Part shown: one piece after another, positions 46,096-57,033 of the stretch | How the letters are laid out: every line of letters begins with the position of its first letter | Numbering within the stretch: the first letter of the stretch is position 1 | Assembly: GCA_004794785.1 (NCBI GenBank) | Contig: SJOL01006491.1 | Coordinates: forward strand, 138,683 to 202,682 | DNA: 64,000 nucleotides | From: Opisthorchis felineus | Lineage: Eukaryota > Platyhelminthes > Trematoda > Opisthorchiida > Opisthorchiidae | Direction: 5' to 3' | The notes under the pieces: model-generated | Told to the model about the DNA's origin: nothing | What the model saw: the letters and a program-made list of their open reading frames with translations, nothing else | The model's database searches: none | Program-made: the position numbers and the translations under genes

Positions 46096-49000
46096 TATGT
46101 CATAGAGACGCAACACCCTACTCAGAGGGTTACTGAACTCTTCAACACCCAACAACCGGGTTGACTCTTGGTCTGTAAACGAGTGCGTTTGTCGAAATCT
46201 GCGCAATTTGGCTTCAATTAGAGTATGATGATGACAGAAACTCGGGAACCGCACCTGTCTCATGACCGATGAAGGGAAAATCGGTTGTGGCTTGTTGCAG
46301 AGTTTTCAGCGACATTTGTTTGTAGTTAGTAGTGTGTTACCTCTATAGCGCAGGGAAGTTAAATCATATAGATTATCAGTTATTTTGCTTTGTTGCAATC
46401 GGACTTAACAAAGTCACAAATTCTACGAATAGTTCAGCAAATGGCTTTCGGGCGTCCCGTTTAGCGTAGGAATGCAGTCCACATAATAAAATTCATGCTT
46501 CTCGGACTGCATGACATGAGAGTTTGGTAATTAAGAGCCCGTAATTCGGGGACCGATAGACCTGGGTGAAATCTTCAGCAGACCATTCTAAGGCCGTGTA
46601 CGTCAGTGTCTTTGCATCAATGCGAAATTTAGCTAGAGCGTTTCGGACATAACTGACCAACCGAACACCGGCACAGACTGAGGTCGCACAATGTGAGAAG
46701 ATGGATAACCAGAGTTTACCTATGCGACAATTTAGATAGGTATCCGTCTTCGTATCAAAACCAAGTAAGAACTATTTTTGTTACAAAAATTGTCCCATAC
46801 AAAAGGAAAGTATCATAGTAACGATCCAGAAATGAGGTAAAATTCCGACCAATGCTGGTGCAACTCATGAGTAGCCTGCATATAGGAAGCAATAGTGTCA
46901 GAATGTGTAAAGCCAATGCAATTTGGGTTTACATATGGCAAACAATAAAACCAGTGATAGGTACAGAGACAGGATAGACAAGCTGTCATGAAGTGCAGAT
47001 GAAAATCAGAAGCTGTTTGATGACCCGACGATGGCGAACAGTTGAATAATTTTGAGGAGGGGAGTACCATCCCACCATAGAGAACTATGGTCGAAGTGAC
47101 ACAGATGTTCAAACATATACTTCGCCAGCATGCAGTGAGCAGTTTCAGAAAAACCTGGCTGACACTTGCCAAGATGCTACCAACAGTAAAGTAGTCTTTC
47201 AGAAACCGTTCGGATCTGAAGAGGCCGCTCACTTCGGCCTTAATCCCAATAGCCTCAGCACCAACTCATTTACACAGACCAACAAAAAACTACAACCGAC
47301 GATCAGTCAGACTGTTCAGCAGATGTGTTCTGACGCGGCAGATACAGGTCGCAAGTATGATCCTAGCTACTTCAACAACCTCCACATCAGTTGCCTCACG
47401 TTGTCTCGTGGGTCCGCTTATTGTTAGGCCTCAATTGGGCCTGCCATAATAGGCGATACAGAGAAGACAGAAACCAGGACCACGGATATATTGTTAGGTA
47501 AAACATACAGAGCTAGTGCGCAAATAAGTTGGATAGCTGAATGGCCGAATTTGGTCACTCGCTTTGTTTGTGCAGTTAATGGTAACGATCCTGTCGTGAC
47601 CAATTTCATGCCCGCTTCGCTGGTCACATGCTGCTAAGCTGTGTTTGATCGGCTTCGTCCACACACCTGCTCTCAGGAAAGTGTGAGGAGCGATGGTGAC
47701 CTTAGGGGGGGGGCGTCATTCCCTGCACATGTACTTTTCGTGTCTAGACGCGCCATGAATGTAGGCCACACTTACAAACACAACCCCACTGTGGCAATCT
47801 GGTTATTGAAACAGTGCCGAGGTACCCAGAACTGGCACTACATTGGGATTAATCTACCCCTAAAAGCATTTGAAATAGGACAGATAGGGCGATGAACGGT
47901 CTTCTAATACGCACGACTAAAGTAAAGAAATAAACGAGTAACAGAGAACCAATAATATCGTGGGACACTAGACGGTCATAGCCACTTCGAAAGGTCGGAG
48001 GTCATATTAATAGGCAACATGGTGACTGGGTGTGTGGACGATGGCCGGTCCGAGTGGATTTTTCCTGCTGCTTCTCGTTTTGCGTAAAAACACGATTAAA
48101 CTTGCCCCATACGTCTCATGATCCTTTGTGCCAATCACGGAATGTTGCTTGGAAGTAAATGGAACGACAGTTCTCCAGACTTTTCTTCATCTCGTTTGCC
48201 TCATCAAATGCCTCCTGAGTCCCCCTTCACAAATGAGCAAGGCAATGATTCTTACGGAAAGCTGGAATCTCATATGCACTTTCGTGCACATCTGTCGGTT
48301 GATCTCATTGGCTCCCAGTTTGTGCACTTTCCTAAGCTGACTAAAATGGCTGACTAGTTGGGTAAGTAGGTCGGCTGCTCAGATTCGCGCACACACACAC
48401 AAATGCTGAATTAGCAGTGTCGTACTGGGCAGCCTTTGCAGCGGGTACGAATGAACAAAACAATTCGAGATCAAAAGTACATAGACAAAGTAAACAAATG
48501 AGCTGGGGATTTAACGTGATTTCAAGTTGGACTCAATGAAATACCAAGACAGAATGTCTCATACATCCGGACTAGTTGACCGAGGCAATTTTTAAAAGCC
48601 TCAAAAACATGAAGATTTATGCCCTTGTAGTGAGAAAACTCTTGGGTGATTAACATCCAAAATAATATCATGACTGTTTTCATTTTACTGTAAATACCGC
48701 AGAGTAAAGTCCAAACACAATGATAGTGATTTGTCCAAAATGACAATCAACCAAATTCGTTTTTAACTGCTTCTGAAATTTTTGAATACCTTCTTATATG
48801 CGTTTTATGAATTTAGGGTCCATGTGTCACCAAAATTTAGGAGCAAATGAAGCAAGAGCGTGTACAATTTCTGCGACTGTTATATTGACTTTATAACTGG
48901 CTTTTAGTCAAGTAAATATGCTATCATCGATGTATGCCCTCCGCCCCTTGACTGCCTAAGGAGTGAGCGAGTGAATGATTTAATGGATATCACATGACCT

Positions 49001-49734
49001 CCCCAGGGAAATCGATAATATTGTGCAGTTTGAAAATTGCCATTTGGCGTGACTAGAGAGCATCTGGATAATACTATGTTCGCCATTGGTAGGTAAAATA
49101 TGCTATTGCTATTCAGTTCGTTCAATTTTACCCTGCCCATCCCGTCCAATGAAAGCCATTTATTTGCGAATAAAATAATAAGTGACTTCTCCTAGTGGAA
49201 TCGGCTTAGATGATCCCGTGGCAAGTTAGCGTTGGCGTAGGCACATTGTGCATAATGGAAAAAATGCCGAACTCTTGACTTCGCTGTCCATTCTAAGCCA
49301 TTTTCAAATGGAACGTTATCAACCGCACGACATATTGGTTATCTAATTTTTTTGGTCCATAAGCAAAATGGTTTCTTAGTTTTTCGTGCAGTGAATCATA
49401 GAAACTGAAGTTAATTTGGAGATATTAACACATGGGTTTTGTTCATTTCATTGATTATGGCTTTTGGTATGTGGAGATGGTCTACCTGGACCAGACTGTC
49501 TTGATGATGGCAAACATGAAATCCGAAATTGGAATTCCCACTGCTTGTGTTTCAACTACATGGTTAGGATTTGTGCGGTTGCGTCTTTAGTGTACTGTTG
49601 GGATAATAGCTACTCGAGGTAAAATCGGGTGGTCACGTAGTTTGAATAACTTCTCTGGAGATTACTATGGTGTTCTGTAAAATCATTATTTGCATTTTAC
49701 AGTGGTTGGCTTATGGTTGGAGTGCATTTGACGC

Positions 49735-49930
49735 ACACAAAGGACATTAAGTTGAAGGATTCGACAAATAAACTCATTTGCATACCAATCTGATTGTCAC
49801 AGGAGACTGACCCGATTCCAAGCTAAATATCTCATTTATGATGTGCTAGGTAGATATAAGTTGAAGAATTTCATAACAACCTGTATGGAAGAGGGGCCAT
49901 GGATTCAGTATTGCCACTTACTTTGTAGAA
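49735..49930 (+). repeat. DR1 dispersed repeat copy
   Basis: Contains ACTCATTTGCATACCAATCT, CACAGGAGACTGACC and a TAAGTTGAAGAATTTCATAA word. The first half is well preserved and the tail is diverged. Confidence 0.65.
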
Positions 49931-50644
49931 TTCAAGACTGACCATAGAAACAAAAGCAATTTCGACAGCTGAATGAAAATCCTTCAGCCGGGTTTGCAGT
50001 AAAACAACAACTGCACGTTACTGTTATTTTGCAGAAAACACTGATGGGTTCATGTTTTCTTTCGTTTTTGGTCACAGCATGCACAGAAGTTTAGTGTTTT
50101 CGGAGATTTCGCTGAGAAAATACAAGTGACAGAAAGATCCATATCAATTCGATTGGTGTCCTCAACATGTAGTGCAACGGATAAGTAAATCTTATGCATT
50201 TTCTTCCCTGTACTTAGTCAATCATTTGCAATGGCAGAATCCTGGGCACTATGGCGGATTCTGTAGGATAGGATTTCACTGATATTCGCCTTCATGCAGA
50301 CCAGGAATTAGAAAGGAGAAATACTCGGAACACTGACATCTGATTTGATACCGTTGAGTTGGCATTATTGTTGAGACAGTACAGGACTGTGATAAACATT
50401 GAAGAGAATAATGGGAACTACGGAGCTTGTTCTAAAATAAGCCGGTTCGGTTACGGCTCAAATACGAATATAGGATCACCAGCGACAAACTGTTGCCATT
50501 CTGAAGACTGAGGAGGACAGTCACAACAATCAACATGGTGGCCTCTGGAAGAGACAAAATAGTACACAAACGGAACAGACCTCACAAAATATTCGTGGGG
50601 CCTTCAGATTGAGGGATAAACAATAAAAAAGTTACTAATGCAAG

Positions 50645-50850
50645 TAAACGGTTGGTAGACGCATGCTGTGCAACCTTTATGCAGCAAATCCAGTTGAAGA
50701 ATATCGTAAACGAGACATCCAGTTGAGTCACCGGAGGAAACCAAATTGACGTGCAGATGAGTGTATTTGTTGAATGCTATCCAATTTGGGTTCAAGTAGA
50801 ACAAAAAGTTGATGGGAACTCGGAGACTGCGCTTACCTGATGAGCCTGAT
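50645..50850 (-). repeat. DR1 dispersed repeat copy, longest
   Basis: On the minus strand it runs from CTCATCAGGTAAGCGCAG through GTTCTACTTGAACCCAAATT, ACACTCATCTGCACGTCAAT and GATATTCTTCAACTGGATTT to GCTGCATAAAGG. It joins the head words and tail words that occur separately elsewhere, which is why I treat them as one family. Confidence 0.75.
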
Positions 50851-50964
50851 ACATAAGGGCAAAACTAGTGGTGGGCTGTCCAAAAGTTTTCAGTGATCTT
50901 TTGAGTAGTTTCCTGTGTGGAAATGTACCGCGATGTCTCAAATGTCGTACCAACTAAAATACGA

Positions 50965-51075
50965 GGTGATTTTTAGGCAGCACATCCAGTTGAAGAATAT
51001 CAAAAAACGGGAGGTTCAATTAAGTCTTCCGTGAAAACCAATTTGGTATGCAAGTGAGTGTATTTATCGTGACTG
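50965..51075 (-). repeat. DR1 dispersed repeat fragment
   Basis: Minus-strand ACACTCACTTGCATACCAAA, TTTTCACGGAAGACTTAATT and GATATTCTTCAACTGGATGT. Head missing. It lies about 100 bases from the previous copy in the same orientation. Confidence 0.7.
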
Positions 51076-51323
51076 AAGGCTGTTCAAGACCTCATTCAGC
51101 ATCATCATCATCCCCATCAGTAGCACCATCTCCATTGGCGTCAACAGTAGTAAATAATGCGGCTTTGCAGCTACATATCCGTGACAAAGAAGGAATTGGT
51201 GAGGAGCGCAATAAAAGGGATAGAATGGAAACTTAGTACAATTAGCCTTAAGTCCCAGAAGAAAAAATGCAAATGATGTGTGGACATTTTGGTGCAGAAA
51301 AGCATCCGAGTATTACGCCGGGA

Positions 51324-51614
51324 TGAAAGTGTTATATCTGACTGCTGTTCCCGCTCCAGTGGCTGATGCCGGAAAAAAGACTCACCGATGAGGAATACAA
51401 CAGGTTTATTGCGAACGAGCGAGTGCAACACTTACAAGGGATCTCACGCTATTTTACTTTTGCTTTCATCGATCCAGGCTGTTGCAGAATTGATTGAATG
51501 ACTGACTGGCCTGGATGCTTCCCGGCTTTCCTATTGAGATTTTGGTGAATTTTTAGGGTCTCAGTAGGTTCCGGGCGTTCTGTTGTTGCTTTCAGGAATC
51601 TGACCTTTCTGATA
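51324..51614 (-). mobile_element. Solo LTR of the 18 kb Gypsy family
   Basis: 291 bases matching both LTRs at 18,388-20,167: TTATATCTGACTGCT near one edge, AACAGGTTTATTGCGAACGA in the middle, and GAATCTGACCTTTCTGATA at the other edge. Only one recognisable 48-base unit remains. No internal gag or pol sequence flanks it, so it is probably a recombination product of a full element. I could not find a clean target duplication. Confidence 0.8.
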
Positions 51615-51678
51615 GAAAGCCATTAGTGGGGCAAACGTGAAGTGCATATGTGAATCTATTTCAACAAGACCGAAAAAT

Positions 51679-51709
51679 GAATAAATAAATATATAATAAA
51701 TAAATAAAA
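51679..51709. repeat. AATA-rich microsatellite
   Basis: ATAAATAAATATATAATAAATAAATAAA-type sequence about 65 bases from the solo LTR, on its plus-strand downstream side. Confidence 0.8.
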
Positions 51710-52069
51710 AACTTTGGCTACCAAGTCCGAATAGAAATTCATACCATCACCTGCAATAAATGTACCTTAGAGCCGGTGTGTCAATCAATGAACAAAATAT
51801 CGCGAAAGTTGGTCAGGTATCTGAGTTTACAGAAAACGAAAAAATATTGAAACAGGCTCGGAAAGTGATGTCAAGTCTGTGTGGGTGGAGGCATTGGCAG
51901 CAACACCAGAGAAGAAAATTGGTACCTGACTGCCGCAAAATCATTTCAGTTTATTTAAATAAGGTTTTACAAGGGAGAAACATGGGATAGTGAGGGGACC
52001 TAGGGGTAATCTGCCACAAAGATCCGAGGTTGCTACATCTCCGGCACCCACCCAAATAAGAGAAGCTGT

Positions 52070-53170
52070 TAGCATGCAAGCAAGTGAAATCGGTCAGCCG
52101 CCATATCGTTCATTGTCCTCAGCCAAGCAAAGAGAGGGTCAAATGGACTCCATGCTAAAAGGCAAACGACATAAAAACAGTCACTTTTCCTAACATCCTT
52201 AATGCTCTTCTGCCATGTCATATTTTGTCCAGCTCTGGGTTTCCGCCACACCCAGTTCCTGGCCTTTGAGATTCATGCGTTCACTTAGTCTGCCACACTA
52301 CCAATGGAGCTTCTGAAAATCCAAAGATAAGTATGGCGTTCCACAGCTTCAAATGTCTCTTCTTGGATTCTTAGAGTTATTTTCAACTACTTGATAATTC
52401 CTAGGAGAACTCTGCACTTTTTGGATGCAAGGCATTTGCCAGAGGACTTGATGACCTTGGTCAACTTGCCCAGTAAGGCTTCAGCTTCATACTGTTCTTC
52501 AAAAACGAGAACAGTGGTGACTGCATACTCCAGATCGGCAAGGTTATCACTTGTAGATGCTCCACAGTCTACACTAATAAATCAGTAGTAAATAAGTCAA
52601 ATAAAAAATGGAGACAGTGGCCATCTTATCAGACAGCGCTGATTGTATGGAAGCTTTTGGAGAGCTCCGCATACAGTCTCACGTGCTCACAAGCATGTGA
52701 ATAGAAAAGAGCTTTTGGTATCCACAGATTTCTGGGGGATACCCTGTTGAAAAAACTATTCTGTCGACAGAATTGAACGCATCCTTGAAGTCGAGAAACT
52801 CCAAAATGGCAGGGTACCTATAAGTACACCGGGACTGTGACATCGCAGATGTTCTTTAAGAGTGCCGGTCATTCTTGAATAGGTTGTCCAGTTCTTCTAT
52901 GATGGCGTACTTCGTGAGTTATTTGGTATTTGTAGGGGCTGATATTTAAACATAAACTTACCCAACCGGTACGGTATTATTATATCCCAAAAAAACCACA
53001 ATATGCGAAGCCGTTCGATTAGAAAATACCAGGAAACCACCAGCCTAACTTCAAAGCACATGACCTGGCAAATTTCAGGTCACCTATGAGGTCCAATTAA
53101 CATTTGGCTAAACAAGACAGGTATTCAGTCTATCCGATTTAGTCGGCAGCTGGGATCATGTCTTTTAATG
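52070..53170 (-). pseudogene. Non-LTR retrotransposon reverse transcriptase remnant, independent copy
   Basis: Read on the minus strand, EFLDFKDAFNSVDRI at 52,758-52,802 is the reverse-transcriptase motif with the first catalytic aspartate. Downstream, LEYAVTTVLVFEE near 52,501-52,536 occupies the place of the YADD box, but both aspartates are replaced. It continues with ALLGKLTKVIKSSGKCLASK, a TFEAVERHTYLW segment and, after a gap, a RAGQNMTWQKSIKDV tail near 52,190. Stops and frame changes separate these parts. It is more complete at its N-terminal side than the fossils in units A to C, but equally dead. Confidence 0.78.
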
Positions 53171-54443
53171 AGAATCAACAAGACCCTCAGTCTGGTTGGT
53201 GGGTGCGTGATGTCGTAGTCAGTTGCCTGAAGCCGCTAACGTGGCACCATGCGATCAATTCAATCCACTGGCATATCTTATGAACACAAGGAAAATGAGT
53301 GTCCTGCTACTGCATTAATTTTTATCAGAGCTTTTGGTCTAGTGCTACCTTGGGGAGGAGGACTGAAGAGGTTCGGCATCACCGAAACAGTGACGACTGG
53401 ACCTGAGTCGCTGGAATTTCGTTCATTCGTTTTCGCCAAACAATATTAATACTAGGTTCGTGTGTTAAGTTTCAACAGCGCCCGGCTGTAATGGTTTCAA
53501 CCTGCATGGTCAGTCTCTGAATATGTGCACACCAACCACAGCAGGCATCATGACCTGTATTGCTTGTAATATCATAAATCTATTAATGATCCACTGAGAT
53601 AAAACGCAACAATTGGACAACAAAACGGGGTTGTTCACAGACATTCGGGTAAAAAATTAAATTCTGAGTTCCTATCGCAGATGGGTAATCCTCAGTGCAA
53701 GTACGTCCATAAAATTCAATATCTTTCTACAGTGGCGACTCTCGGTCACAATACCTAATTATCTGTTATTGTCAAACATATGGCGGGTCTTTCGACAAGG
53801 ATCTAAATTACGAATGAATGCTTCTAGTACGTAGTGATGTAAAACTTTTTCTTCTTCGTACCATGCACAAGTAGTGTCACGTGCATTAACCCTCCTAAAA
53901 ATATTAAAGATGTCGTTTTCTGCAAGTAGATTAGTCCAATACCTAAGAGTTATCAGAAGTGAGTGCGAGTCTCGGGTCGAGGGCCCGGATACGGGGTTAA
54001 TTTAGTTACATCTAGTGCATATAGTCATGTGTTTACCTTATCTCAAAATCACTCAGTTATTACCAAAACTCTACGAAACTGTGACAAAGTGGTATTTTTT
54101 GAAGAATAGTCTCTGGTAAGTACAGAGGCGGGTTAAACAGAAGGTTATATATCATGGTGCTTAAAGTGAACCTTTCTTCATTGCCTGTAAAAGTGGTCAA
54201 CTGTGTTTCCTTCCCTCGCTGAATTAGGCGATATATAAAACTCTTCCAATAACAGAATGATAATTGGAGACCAACTCCAGGTTAACAAAATAAACTTCTT
54301 TATTCCTACAACTAGTAAATGTGACAAAAAGAAGCTTTCCTCGCATGTTTGGAGATAAGGCTGATGTTTATCCAATGTCTCTCAGTTGCATTCAAGTATT
54401 ATAGTTTTATGCCGGGAATTAGTTCCGTTGTATCCTTTTTCAG
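53171..54443. other. Region upstream of the first recognised EGF-gene exon
   Basis: A 66-codon plus-strand frame at 53,249-53,449 is unassigned. The first exon of the downstream gene, with start codon and signal peptide, may lie here or further left, but I could not identify it. No promoter element was convincing. Confidence 0.4.
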
Positions 54444-55097
54444 GTGAAAATTTATCGCCACTCTCCGTACTCTTTATTGGCTCCCATCTGCTTTGCATAT
54501 GGCATTGTCAAGCTCAATGCATTCCAAAAGTCCCAGAGATTAACCGGGAGCATCCATTTTGGAGCATGCGAGCATTTGAAAATCTACAGTATATGTACGG
54601 TTTCCCCATCGACTTTATGGGTGGCACTGTCAGCCAATTCATGTTGAATACGACCAAATGTACAGGAGATTTGACAACGGTTAACAAGAGAGCTTGCAAC
54701 TTTGCAAACATACCCCAATATTGTCATTTTGGCATGGCACAACTATCCTCGCTCAGAGACACGTCGGGGAACGTCACTTGCCCCGGTATATTTCTGCCTG
54801 ATTGGAGTGCTCAACCAAAGATGATCCCACCACCGACAGACCTGAGTACTCTTCAAATTCTAACTTTGAAGGCTGCAAGGGGACTTGGTGAAGATCCACC
54901 AGAGTGGGATCCATCCTTTGATCAGTGGTTCAAAGACTGCGCTGAGTGTGAGGATATGGTAAATATCGGTGGTATTTACTTGTGTAATTACACAAGTTAC
55001 CTCCAAAAATTTCAGTATCGTACTACAGACCCCCGAGTTATAGAATGGGATAAGTCGCAACAGAATCTTTTCTGTAAGTGTGGATTCAATGACTCAG
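54444..55097 (+). CDS. EGF-repeat glycoprotein gene, cysteine-rich exon (partial gene, exon a)
   Basis: An acceptor (pyrimidine tract TATCCTTTTTCAG) and a donor (CAG/GTATTG) bound a 654-base exon, open throughout. It encodes about 217 residues of extracellular-type sequence. Near the start is a hydrophobic stretch (VLFIGSHLLCIWHC) that could be the end of a signal peptide. Then comes a novel cysteine-rich region with about a dozen cysteines and glycosylation sequons NTT, NVT, NYT and NDS. The end is FCKCGFNDS, which looks like the start of an EGF-type half. It begins and ends one base into a codon. The in-frame ATG at 54,386, upstream of the acceptor, is an alternative start if this is the first exon. 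I do not recognise the N-terminal domain. Confidence 0.7.
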
Positions 55098-56788
55098 GTA
55101 TTGTCAACTTTGAGAATATGGTTTTACTTACTACCTGGCTGTGTTTGTCACTCATTCTAAGTACCACCCATTCCCATCAGAGAAAACCGGTGTGTCAGTT
55201 TTCAACGTTGTGTTAGTTTATTCAGAGATTGGCTTTAATGTGTTCTCTTTGAACTGGCTGCGGCTATGCCTAACCTTTTGTTGTCAATGAAGCTGGTGAA
55301 CAACCTGCTATGTGGTTCAGGCTTAATCTTACACCACCATCAACGTCGATGGCGATAAGCCCGGGTTGCGTCACTCCGACGAATGGACGGATAACGCCCA
55401 AGTGACCCAATTCGCGCTGGGCTGAAAAGCATCGAAGTAATCCTACCAGCCAATTCCATGAGGTTTCTTTTGTTTGTTTCCACCTAGAAAGCATGAATGA
55501 GTTTCTGCAAATGCAGCAACGTCTGCGTGTATTTCATAAACTAGCATTGGGTCTCTTTCGCCTACTTTGTTTTCTGTCGTGATGTGGCCCTTAAATAAAT
55601 GGTGCTCTCACTTTAGTAGAACTGCGCTGTCGGCAGTGATGCTGATGTTGCTAATAACTTCAGTAATACTATGGTTAGATTTGCGAATGCGTTGAAACGT
55701 GCTGAGCAAATAGTTAATTATTAGCAAAGTCAAAAGCGACTGACAGAATGGCTCAACACTCACATCAAATCCAGATGCTGAATCGCTAGACACGGTGTGC
55801 TGTGCCCAAGTCTTACGAATGAAGAAATATTCTGCCCACCATAAGTTATGTATGCTTTAAGCATAGAGGTATGACCTGAAAAATTGGCTTGCGTGGTTAA
55901 ATTGAGGAAAGACGAGGCATTCGTGCTCGAGGAATTTATTGCTATGAATAACCGTGAGAGCTTAGGTTGCATAACCAAAGTCCACTAATTTACAACATTT
56001 CACACAGGTGACAAATAGACGCAAATATCCTGTAATTATATGTCTCATATTGGACAGTAACAAACAGTCCTTAGGCTGGAGGACACTTCATCCTGCCTTG
56101 AATGTTTTGCATCAGTACAGCTTTCTGTGTCGCAAGGATCAATCAATCTTTTGGATATCTCGAATGAAACCTTTGGCATTCAAGGCCAATAGAGATGTGA
56201 AGTACGGCTAGCAGACCTGGTGGTCGTGGAGTTTTCTGAAGGTTTCTGCTGGAGTTTTCTGGAGTTTTCTGCTTATGCGCATATGCACCGACAGTGCATA
56301 GTTACCATCCATGGACGATGATCATGCAACCGAAGCTGTCACTCAGGGAGCCAGTCATTGCCAGGTTGCTCGACGCAAACCGCAAGATTGGCGACAGTAT
56401 GATTTTTCTAGATGTGAGATTTTTCCGCCGCCGTTAAACAGATTATGATTGAATGCGGTAGCCATTCATTAACGAGAAAGAAGTGGGTTTAAAATACCTT
56501 TCAGATTCGCATGGTGCGCACTATCGATGCCTTTCAGCAGAGGTTAAACAGTCGTACGTTGGGTGTCTGTGGTTCAGCACAGATTGATCGTTCTTGCTGG
56601 ACACAGTCTGCAAAAAGGATATTGAAATAAAAACTAAAGAGAAACATATCCTCAAGTATTTTATCAGTACCAATTTCAGTACAGTTGGAACAGTAGTGAT
56701 GTAGGGCTGACTTCGAAAGAAAGATAGAAAAAAAGAAATCTCAAATGCATTTTAGTTATCACAGTGTTTAATATTTTTGCATCCACAG
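55098..56788 (+). other. Intron a-b
   Basis: Starts GTATTG and ends with TTTTTGCATCCACAG. No coding sequence recognised within. A minus-strand frame of 74 codons at 55,270-55,494 is unassigned. Confidence 0.55.
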
Positions 56789-57033
56789 CTCTATATGTGT
56801 ATAAATTCTGCACAATCACCTGGAAACGTTTCATTAAGACAAACACACATGTTCCAAAGATTCATCCATTCTGTCCCAATCCGTGTTCCGTGCGCCTGAG
56901 TCCTTGTTCAAAAGTGGAGAACGTAATTCCGCCATTGAAAACACCAGTCCTGCTGCACTCCGTTAGCGAGAGCAATTGCATTGTGATTGGGGACGGATTT
57001 TATGAAGGACAGTATGAATGTTTGTGCCGAAAG
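56789..57033 (+). CDS. EGF-repeat glycoprotein gene, exon b
   Basis: 245 bases from CCACAG/CTC to CGAAAG/GTAAAT. It opens with the two bases needed to complete the codon split at the end of the preceding exon, and it ends exactly on a codon boundary. The peptide has FCPNPCSVRLSPCSK, then SNCIVIGDGFYEGQYECLC, ending in CRK. Joined to the next exon it gives CLCRKGYVWNKDSKTC, the C-x-C-x-x-G-Y core of an EGF-like domain. The first part (KFCTITWKRF and what follows) is less EGF-like, so the acceptor choice is less certain than the donor. Confidence 0.7.

Larger units (their letters stand above)
43291..51323. other. Intergenic region with no recognisable intact gene
   Basis: Reading frames are short and overlap on both strands. 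The longest is 139 codons on the minus strand (46,813-47,232), with no family motif. 47,641-47,895 and 48,118-48,357 hold 84- and 79-codon plus-strand frames that I cannot assign. Apart from DR1 copies and a short poly-G at 47,706-47,714, I see no repeat, RNA gene or conserved domain. Confidence 0.5.

Noticed and set aside
53249..53449. A 66-codon frame ending TGPESLEFRSFVFAKQY as a possible upstream exon of the EGF gene
   Set aside because: It has no signal peptide and no cysteines in an EGF pattern. I saw no donor at a compatible phase, and could not assign it.
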